Assembly: GCF_030252345.1 (NCBI RefSeq)
Contig: NZ_CP126980.1
Span: 9,743,501-9,807,500 of the forward strand
Direction of reading: 5' to 3'
Length of the DNA stretch: 64,000 nucleotides
Origin: Actinoplanes oblitus
GTDB lineage: Bacteria; Actinomycetota; Actinomycetes; Mycobacteriales; Micromonosporaceae
A program made the translations under genes and the position numbers. The first letter of the stretch is position 1. Every line of letters starts with the position of its first letter. Of this stretch, positions 58,623-64,000 are shown piece after piece. The notes below the pieces were generated by a model. The model saw nothing but the letters and a program-made list of their open reading frames with translations. It ran no database searches and had not been told where the DNA came from.

Positions 58623-60388
58623 GCCGTTCCTCCCGTGTTGACCCCGCGCACCGCGATCTCCAGAGCCGCTTCGAAGTAACTGGTTGCGCCCCGTGATCCC
58701 GGATCGTAGGTCATCACCGACTGGCCGTAGCTCGGAGCCTCCGACACCCGCACGTTCCGGGGAATCACCGCGTTCAGGACCTTGGCTCCGAAGTGGTTCC
58801 GCACGTCCTGCTCCACGGCATCGGCCAGACGGGTACGCCGGTCGTACATGGTCAGCAGGATGGTGGAGACGTCGAGCGTCGGGTTCAGGTGCTGGCGTAC
58901 CAGGTTGATGTTGTTGATCAGCTGGTTCAGCCCCTCCAGCGCGTAGTACTCGCACTGGATCGGGATCAGCACCTCCTGCGCCGCGCAGAGCGCGTTGACC
59001 GTCAGCAGGCCCAGCGACGGCGGGCAGTCGATGAAGACGTAGTCGAACTTCTCGGGGTGCGCGTTGATCGCACGCTGCAGCCGGGACTCCCGGGCCACCA
59101 CCGAGACGAGCTCGATCTCGGCGCCGGCCAGGTCGATGGTGGCCGGGACGCAGAAGAGATTCGGAATGCCCTCGACGCCCTGCGCCACCTCGGCCAGCGG
59201 CACGTTGTCGATGAGGCAGTCGTAGACGTCCGGCACCCCGGCGTGGTGCGGCACGTTGAGGCCGGTGGAAGCGTTGCCCTGCGGGTCCAGGTCGACCACC
59301 AGCACCCGGTTGCCGTGCAGCGCGAGCGCCACCGCCAAGTTCACCGTGGTGGTCGTCTTCCCGACGCCGCCCTTCTGATTGGCGACGCAAATCACCCGGG
59401 GGTGGTCCGGACGCGGCATGATGATCTCGCCGCTCGGGTTGAGGATCTGCACAGCTCGCAACGCTTCCATGGCCAGGGGCGGATCGTCCTCATCCACGCT
59501 CGGCGTTTCACGTGAAACATGCTCGTCGGGCTGAACAGATGCACCAGAAACGGGGACACTCGCGGCGGGCGCCGCCGAAATGGGCGTGCCGGACACCTGC
59601 CCCACCGCAGGGGGACCGGACCGGGGTGCCGGCGCGGGTCCACGGAAGTCGTCCGGTTGATGTGGCGCTGGCGCGCCATAGCCGTAGGTCGCCGCGGGGT
59701 TGAGACCGCCCGGCCGGGGCGTCGGAACGCCCTGTTCACCGGCCCTCGGTCGGCCTACGTTCACTCCCGACGACCGGTCGAGAGGCGACTCGGTTTCACG
59801 TGAAACACCGTACTCATGCACCGCTTTATCCCTGTTGGCTAGGAATGGGTCGGCCGGTTGATCGCGCGTCCCGGCGGGAGAGATCCGATCCACACTATCG
59901 ACGCCTGGCCAGCCTACGGCCGCCGGGCGAGCGTTGCCATCTCCCCGCACAGGATGAGTCGAGCGCAACGTCACCGCGTCACCCTCCACCGAGTCGACAA
60001 ACACCATCACGCCTGACACAAGCCGCAAAGTGCCGCCATACCCGCCAGGCCCGTCCCCGTCCGGGCCGTCAGCCGACTCGACGTCCCCCTGCGAAGACCC
60101 ATCTTCGGTACGGCCTGCGCCCGCCCCCGCCGTCGACGGGGATACACCCGTCCGTGTTTCCCGTGAAACATCGCCTCTCCGACTCCCACCGGATGCCGGC
60201 AGGTCAGGCGCGGCAAGCCCGGGAGCGCTGCCCTCCACCGCCCCACCGCCGCTCTGAGCCGCACCACGGCCCGGCACGGCATCCGAGGTACCAGCCAGAT
60301 CACCCTGCTCCGGGCGTACCCCAAAGGGTGGTGTTGTCTCGGGGCGCGCCTTCCGCGCATGCCGCTTCTTCGCACCCCGCCTGGCCAT
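58619..60388 (-). CDS. parA: chromosome partitioning ATPase ParA with long N-terminal extension
   Basis: 589 residues from the ATG at 60388, which has GGAGGGG five nt upstream inside the rsmG end. ParA moves ParB-bound origins. The ATPase part (about 325-589) is standard: [20 protein letters not shown] (Walker A 339-346), [26 protein letters not shown] and [18 protein letters not shown]. The first ~325 residues are Gly/Pro/Ser-rich and probably disordered; few ParA proteins have so long a tail. Three parS sites inside it are read as VSRET in the same frame. If translation instead begins near residue 309 ([10 protein letters not shown]), ParA would be ~281 residues; codon bias and the ribosome-binding site favour the long form. 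Confidence 0.93.
   Translation of the reverse strand: MARRGAKKRHARKARPETTPPFGVRPEQGDLAGTSDAVPGRGAAQSGGGAVEGSAPGLAAPDLPASGGSRRGDVSRETRTGVSPSTAGAGAGRTEDGSSQGDVESADGPDGDGPGGYGGTLRLVSGVMVFVDSVEGDAVTLRSTHPVRGDGNARPAAVGWPGVDSVDRISPAGTRDQPADPFLANRDKAVHEYGVSRETESPLDRSSGVNVGRPRAGEQGVPTPRPGGLNPAATYGYGAPAPHQPDDFRGPAPAPRSGPPAVGQVSGTPISAAPAASVPVSGASVQPDEHVSRETPSVDEDDPPLAMEALRAVQILNPSGEIIMPRPDHPRVICVANQKGGVGKTTTTVNLAVALALHGNRVLVVDLDPQGNASTGLNVPHHAGVPDVYDCLIDNVPLAEVAQGVEGIPNLFCVPATIDLAGAEIELVSVVARESRLQRAINAHPEKFDYVFIDCPPSLGLLTVNALCAAQEVLIPIQCEYYALEGLNQLINNINLVRQHLNPTLDVSTILLTMYDRRTRLADAVEQDVRNHFGAKVLNAVIPRNVRVSEAPSYGQSVMTYDPGSRGATSYFEAALEIAVRGVNTGGTA
59505..59518. promoter_or_regulatory. parS site 6 (inside parA)
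   Basis: GTTTCACGTGAAAC; on the parA strand it encodes VSRET in HVSRETPS. Confidence 0.95.
59793..59806. promoter_or_regulatory. parS site 7 (inside parA)
   Basis: GTTTCACGTGAAAC; encodes VSRET in GVSRETES. Confidence 0.95.
60156..60169. promoter_or_regulatory. parS-like site 8 (inside parA)
   Basis: GTTTCCCGTGAAAC, one mismatch (A to C) from the perfect palindrome; with T and A flanks it is 15 of 16. Encodes VSRET in DVSRETRT. Confidence 0.85.
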
Positions 60389-61276
60389 CTAACCCCTCCG
60401 TGTCTTCCCCCGTCCGCCCCCGGCCCGACGGGCCGCGGAACGCTTACCCGACCCCGCAGCCCGCCCGGCCGCCGCGTCCCGCACCTTGACGACCTCCACC
60501 ACCGTCGCCGGCGGCTCGATCAGCCCCACCCCGCAGAGCCGGATCTCCAGCCCCCCGCCACCGATCCGCTCGATGGCAGCCCGGTGCTCCTGGATCTCCT
60601 CCTCCGCCGAGGCCCCCTTCAACGCCAGCAACCTGCCCCCGACCCGAGCCAGCGGCAGGCACCACCCGGCCAGCTTGTCCAGCGCCGCCACCGCACGAGC
60701 GGTGACCACGTCGGCTTCACCGACCTCGCCGAGCACTTCCTCGGCCCGGCCGCGCACCACCGTGACGTTGTCCAGGCGGAGTTCGTCGACCACCTCGCTC
60801 AGGAAGGCGGTACGCCGAGCCAGCGGTTCCACCAGCGTGATGCCAAGATCCGGTCGAGCCACTGCCAGCACGATACCGGGCAAACCGGCACCAGAGCCCA
60901 CGTCAACCACCGAAGCGCCGTTCGGGAATAATTCGGCCATAACGGCACAGTTGACCAGGTGCCTGTCCCAGATGCGCGGAGTCTCGCGCGGGCCGACCAG
61001 TCCGCGCACGACGCCCTCAGTCGCCAGCAGTTGCGCGAACTCTCCGGCCAGCGCCAGGCGCTCGCCGAAGACCTCGGCGGCCACCGCGGCGATCTCGGCC
61101 GGCGGGCGGAGCACGTCCACGGAGGAGACGTCACGGGAGGCGGCGGCCGACGAGGACGGCGCGTTCTGCGCCAGCCCGGGACGGGCCGCATAGGAGGAAG
61201 AGGCGGGGAAAGACGACGGCCCGGGCGTCGCAACGCCCGGGCCGAGGTCACCCGCGCCGAAGCGGGGGTCTGTCAT
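60389..61276 (-). CDS. rsmG: 16S rRNA (guanine527-N7)-methyltransferase RsmG
   Basis: 295 residues from the ATG at 61276; the first ~55 are a low-complexity tail. It methylates G527 of 16S rRNA; loss gives low-level streptomycin resistance. [61 protein letters not shown] is the SAM-binding core, then [20 protein letters not shown] basic tail follows. The stop is directly followed by the parA ATG, and the jag stop is one nt before its own start codon. Confidence 0.96.
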   Translation of the reverse strand: MTDPRFGAGDLGPGVATPGPSSFPASSSYAARPGLAQNAPSSSAAASRDVSSVDVLRPPAEIAAVAAEVFGERLALAGEFAQLLATEGVVRGLVGPRETPRIWDRHLVNCAVMAELFPNGASVVDVGSGAGLPGIVLAVARPDLGITLVEPLARRTAFLSEVVDELRLDNVTVVRGRAEEVLGEVGEADVVTARAVAALDKLAGWCLPLARVGGRLLALKGASAEEEIQEHRAAIERIGGGGLEIRLCGVGLIEPPATVVEVVKVRDAAAGRAAGSGKRSAARRAGGGRGKTRRG

Positions 61277-61277
61277 C

Positions 61278-61856
61278 TCAATCCGCCACGCGAACCACGA
61301 TGCGCCGGTTCGGCTCGACGCCCTCGGACTCGCTCTGCACGCCCGGGATCGCGTTGACCACGTCGTGCACGCACTTGCGCTCGAAGGCCGACATCGGCTC
61401 CAGGCGGACCGCCTCGCCGTGCTCCTTGACCTTTTCCACGGCGTTGCGGGCGACCGCCCCCAGCTCCTTGCGCCGAGTGGCGCGGTATCCACCGATGTCC
61501 AGCAGCAGCCGGCTCGGCGAACCGGTGGCACGGAAGATCGCCAGGCGGGTCAGCTCCTGCAGCGCCTCCAGCGTGGCGCCCCGCTGGCCGACCAGCGGCT
61601 GCAGCCGCCCACCGACCACCTCGACCATCGGACGGCCGGCGGAGACCAGCTCGTCGATGTCGCCGTCGTAGTCGAGGATGTCCAGCAGCCCTTCGACATA
61701 GTCCGCGGCGATCTCGCTCTGCCGGAACAGGTCGCTGTCCGAGGCGACGGTCTCCGACTTCTTCGCCTCGGTGGAGGCCTCCTCCACTGACGAGGTGGCC
61801 GCATCCGCTGCCGGGGCGGAGGACTCGGAAGCGGGGGGAGTACTGGTGTCGGTCAC
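61278..61856 (-). CDS. jag: Jag/KhpB RNA-binding protein
   Basis: 192 residues from the GTG at 61856 (CGGAGATGAGACC upstream). After an acidic Ser/Ala/Glu-rich tail (1-~50) comes a KH domain ([56 protein letters not shown]) and an R3H domain ([31 protein letters not shown]). Jag-type proteins bind RNA with KhpA and affect cell division and envelope. It sits between yidC and rsmG as in most actinobacteria. Confidence 0.93.
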   Translation of the reverse strand: MTDTSTPPASESSAPAADAATSSVEEASTEAKKSETVASDSDLFRQSEIAADYVEGLLDILDYDGDIDELVSAGRPMVEVVGGRLQPLVGQRGATLEALQELTRLAIFRATGSPSRLLLDIGGYRATRRKELGAVARNAVEKVKEHGEAVRLEPMSAFERKCVHDVVNAIPGVQSESEGVEPNRRIVVRVAD

Positions 61857-61994
61857 GGTCTCATCTCCGTTGTCACTCGGGCCGGACCGAGATCGGTCCG
61901 CTGTTTCCCGCGCCGCCGCCATGGGGACGTGTCGCGGGGAGGTCGGTAGCAAGGGGAGCGCGCAAGACCCGGTCGCCCGGGCCTCGCGCCGCGA

Positions 61995-63026
61995 TCATCC
62001 CTTGGGTTTGTTCGCCGGTCGGGCGCCCTTCTTCGGATTCACCGGTTTGGCGCCGGGCTTCGGCGCGAGCGCCTTGGTGTCGACGACCGGGATCACCGGC
62101 TCCTCGGCGTCCTTCTTGCGGCCGAACAGGCCACCGCTGCGACCGGGCTGCACCGGGTTCGTCGACTTCAGGTCGCTGGCGGTCGCGTTCGCCGGGCGGG
62201 CGCTGGTGGCGCCGCCCTTGCCGGCCATCTGCGGCGGCGGGAACTTCCGCAGCACCCACTGCTGCTGGGCCAGGGTGAACAGGTTGTTCGTCACCCAGTA
62301 GATGACCACACCGATCGGGAACAGCGAACCGGAGATCAGCAGCGAGAACGGGATGCCGTAGAGCATCAGCCGCTGGATCATCTTCTGCTGCGGGTCCTCG
62401 GCCCAGCCGGTCTTGAGGATCATCTGCCGGCTGGTGAGGAACGTGGTCGTCATCATCAGCAGGATCAGGATGGCGGCCAGGATCTTGACCGTGGTGCCGT
62501 TCGCGCCGAGCGCGGCCAGCTCGGCCGGGGTCGAGCCGAACTTGGCGCTGATCGGCGCGTTGAAAAGCCGTGCCGCGGAAGCGCTGCTGAACTGATCGAG
62601 CGACCATCCATAGATGGTTTTGTACTGTTCCGGCAAGTGCGGGTCCAGGTGCTTCAGCACGTGGAAGAGGCCGAGGAAGACCGGGATCTGCAGGACCATC
62701 GGAAGGCAGCCCATCAGCGGGTTCGCCTTCTCGGTCCGGTACAGCTCCATCATTTCCTTCTGGAGCGTCTCCCGGTCACCCTTGTGCTTCTCCTGCAGCG
62801 CCTTCACCTTGGGCTGCAACGCCTGCATGGCCCGCTGGCTCTTGATCTGCTTGACGAAGACCGGGAAGAGGATGACGCGCAGCGTCACCACCAGGAAGAA
62901 GATCGAGAGGACCCAGGCCCAGTTGGTGCCGAGCACGCGACCGTCCGGAATGCCGATCGCGTCCCAGAGGGCGTGCCAGCGCAGGAGGATCCACGAAATG
63001 GCGTAGTAGATCCAGTCGAGACTCAA
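61995..63026 (-). CDS. yidC: membrane protein insertase YidC
   Basis: 343 residues; TTG start at 63026, set by GGAG six nt upstream and the family N-terminus (LDWIYYAISWILLRWHALW). YidC inserts membrane proteins with or without SecYEG. Helices around ILSIFFLVVTLRVILFPVFVKQIKSQRAM (with the conserved positive residue), ANPLMGCLPMVLQIPVFLGLFHVL and LMLYGIPFSLLISGSLFPIGVVIYWVTNNLFTLAQQ match the five-helix core. The C-terminal ~60 residues are Lys/Pro-rich. The stop-start gap with yidD is one nt. Confidence 0.96.
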   Translation of the reverse strand: MSLDWIYYAISWILLRWHALWDAIGIPDGRVLGTNWAWVLSIFFLVVTLRVILFPVFVKQIKSQRAMQALQPKVKALQEKHKGDRETLQKEMMELYRTEKANPLMGCLPMVLQIPVFLGLFHVLKHLDPHLPEQYKTIYGWSLDQFSSASAARLFNAPISAKFGSTPAELAALGANGTTVKILAAILILLMMTTTFLTSRQMILKTGWAEDPQQKMIQRLMLYGIPFSLLISGSLFPIGVVIYWVTNNLFTLAQQQWVLRKFPPPQMAGKGGATSARPANATASDLKSTNPVQPGRSGGLFGRKKDAEEPVIPVVDTKALAPKPGAKPVNPKKGARPANKPKG

Positions 63027-63027
63027 T

Positions 63028-63285
63028 CTAAGCTCCAGTCACATCGGCAGGACGGTGACGGCTTGGGTCAGGCACCGGGTCGAACCCGCCAGGGTGGAAG
63101 GGATGACAACGCAGGAGCCGCCAGATCGCCAGGCCCGTCCCTCGCACAGCACCGTGCCGCGCCAGTGCCTCCTGGGCGTACGCACTGCACGAGGGGTAGA
63201 ACCGACAGCGGGCCGGCAACACCGGACTCAAGTATCGACGGTACGCGACGACAGCCGCGCTCAGGAGCCGGGCAGCCAGGCTCAT
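63028..63285 (-). CDS. yidD: membrane protein insertion efficiency factor YidD
   Basis: 85 residues, normal length. The family core is [30 protein letters not shown] and [20 protein letters not shown], with three conserved Cys. YidD is thought to help YidC. It overlaps rnpA by ATGA. Confidence 0.95.
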   Translation of the reverse strand: MSLAARLLSAAVVAYRRYLSPVLPARCRFYPSCSAYAQEALARHGAVRGTGLAIWRLLRCHPFHPGGFDPVPDPSRHRPADVTGA

Positions 63286-63638
63286 CGCTGCCGCCGGGGC
63301 CGACGGGCGGACGCCAGCGCGCCCTCCAGATCGGTGGCCAGCTCGGCGTACCCCGCCTGGGCGGCCGGCGGCAGCGCCCGCACCACCAGCGAGGCTCCCG
63401 GCGGGAGGTCGGCGAGCACCGGCCGGACCAGATGGCGTAGCCGGCGCTTGACCTTGTTCCGCACCACCGCGTTGCCCACGGCTTTGGATACGACGAAGCC
63501 GGCGCGCGCCGTGGAGGCGTGCGCCGGCTCGTCGACAAGCAGGTGAACGACCAGGGTCCCGCGGCCGGCTCGGCGGCCACCGCGGATCGCTGCGGCGAAG
63601 TCCGCGCTATGCCGCAGTCGCTGCGTCGCGGCCAGCAC
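63282..63638 (-). CDS. rnpA: ribonuclease P protein component
   Basis: 118 residues; GTG start. The protein part of RNase P, which trims tRNA 5' ends. [27 protein letters not shown] and [29 protein letters not shown] (the RNR RNA-binding motif) identify it. It lies 37 nt after rpmH. Confidence 0.95.
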   Translation of the reverse strand: MLAATQRLRHSADFAAAIRGGRRAGRGTLVVHLLVDEPAHASTARAGFVVSKAVGNAVVRNKVKRRLRHLVRPVLADLPPGASLVVRALPPAAQAGYAELATDLEGALASARRPRRQR

Positions 63639-63675
63639 GATTACCTGGGCATTCCGACCCGACTAAAGCGCCGGC

Positions 63676-63813
63676 TCAGGCCGACAGCTTGTCGCGGCCC
63701 TTGGTACGGCGGGCGGAAAGGATGGCGCGGCCGGCACGGGTGCGCATGCGCAGCCGGAAGCCGTGGGTCTTGGCGCGCCGGCGGTTGTTCGGCTGGTAGG
63801 TGCGCTTGCTCAC
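63676..63813 (-). CDS. rpmH: 50S ribosomal protein L34
   Basis: 45 residues; GTG start with CGGAG seven nt upstream. The reading frame starts [23 protein letters not shown] and ends RDKLSA, a complete, very basic L34. First gene of the rpmH-rnpA-yidD-yidC-jag-rsmG-parA-parB run. dnaA is expected in the opposite direction beyond the window. Confidence 0.97.
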   Translation of the reverse strand: MSKRTYQPNNRRRAKTHGFRLRMRTRAGRAILSARRTKGRDKLSA

Positions 63814-64000
63814 GTCAGAACTCCGTCTTCAACTACGTCAGGGGGCATCCGCTGCAAGACGCCACTTTATCAGAGCGCGGCGGAGCAACCGCTCAACCCT
63901 ACGCAGGGCGGTTGCAGCGGTCAACCATATCCTGTTTCGGCACGCCGACACCTGCGTTTCACGGTAGCCGCGACCTGCCAACCCTTCCGGGATGGGCCGG
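63814..64000. promoter_or_regulatory. rpmH promoter region towards dnaA
   Basis: 187 nt up to the window end. On the minus strand TGATAAAGT (63863-63871) could be a -10 element for rpmH, with a poor -35. I see no perfect DnaA box or parS in this part, so the oriC core probably lies beyond the edge. Confidence 0.35.

Noticed and set aside
58623..59390. N-terminal extension of ParB to 609 residues
   Set aside because: Those codons lie within parA in another frame; the ATG at 58622 has a good ribosome-binding site and the ParB N-terminal motif.
63068..63090. tRNA T-loop-like sequence GGGTCGAACCC
   Set aside because: No acceptor stem or cloverleaf can be drawn, and it lies inside yidD.
63814..64000. 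oriC core at the right edge
   Set aside because: No perfect DnaA box or A+T-rich unwinding stretch is visible in these last 187 nt; the origin is likely beyond the window.

Overview
The window is a very G+C-rich actinobacterial chromosome segment, most probably from Micromonosporaceae (Actinoplanes or a relative). This rests on the very high G+C content, the abundance of GTG starts, and a gene order that matches the left flank of the actinobacterial replication origin. The minus-strand run rpmH-rnpA-yidD-yidC-jag-rsmG-parA-parB ends the window, so dnaA should lie just beyond position 64000.

Layout: 0-3.7 kb holds the 3' end of a small LppU-type protein gene, a STAND/ORC-like ATPase, a DoxX protein and a GT87-type membrane protein. 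3.7-6.3 kb is a molybdenum-cofactor operon on the minus strand (moaC-mogA-moeA-moaE). 6.3-11.2 kb has a GGDEF-EAL protein translationally coupled to a membrane glycosyltransferase-like protein, then a zinc-ribbon protein. 11.2-13.5 kb is gene-poor and repeat-rich, with a 77-aa hypothetical gene and a YbaB-like gene. An IS481-family element (13494-14618) sits exactly on the stop codon of dnaB. Next come dnaB, a giant Trp-rich disordered membrane protein, another GT87 protein, and the rpsF-ssb-rpsR-rplI operon. 24-35 kb encodes a secreted anchored protein, endonuclease IV, two more polytopic glycosyltransferase-like proteins, a class A penicillin-binding protein and a DUF5318 protein. PadR-ino1 follows, behind a perfect palindromic operator.

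36-53 kb holds ogt, a SigE-family sigma factor with its membrane partner, the CCA-adding enzyme, and then the cell-envelope block murJ-pseudokinase-sigM-anti-sigma-trxB-trxA-cwlM. That block is the same gene order as around M. tuberculosis Rv3910-Rv3915. A GNAT gene, an aminotransferase and a Ddl-like ATP-grasp gene come next. 53.7-56.4 kb has no convincing gene. It carries DnaA boxes and four parS sites beside parAB.

The genes fall into a few working groups: replication and segregation (dnaB, ssb, parAB, parS, DnaA boxes), ribosome and membrane-protein biogenesis (rpmH, rnpA, yidC, S6/S18/L9), peptidoglycan export and synthesis control (murJ, pseudokinase, cwlM, PBP), redox and stress control (sigM, trxAB), and a scattered set of GT-C-like membrane glycosyltransferases.

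The most notable structures are eight parS sites within 7.5 kb, three of them read in one frame inside an unusually long ParA N-terminal extension; an ori-like cluster of DnaA boxes interleaved with parS about 9 kb from the expected oriC; a recurrent 22-nt strand-biased motif centred on GGGCGTACC; and many locus-specific tandem repeats in the intergenic regions.
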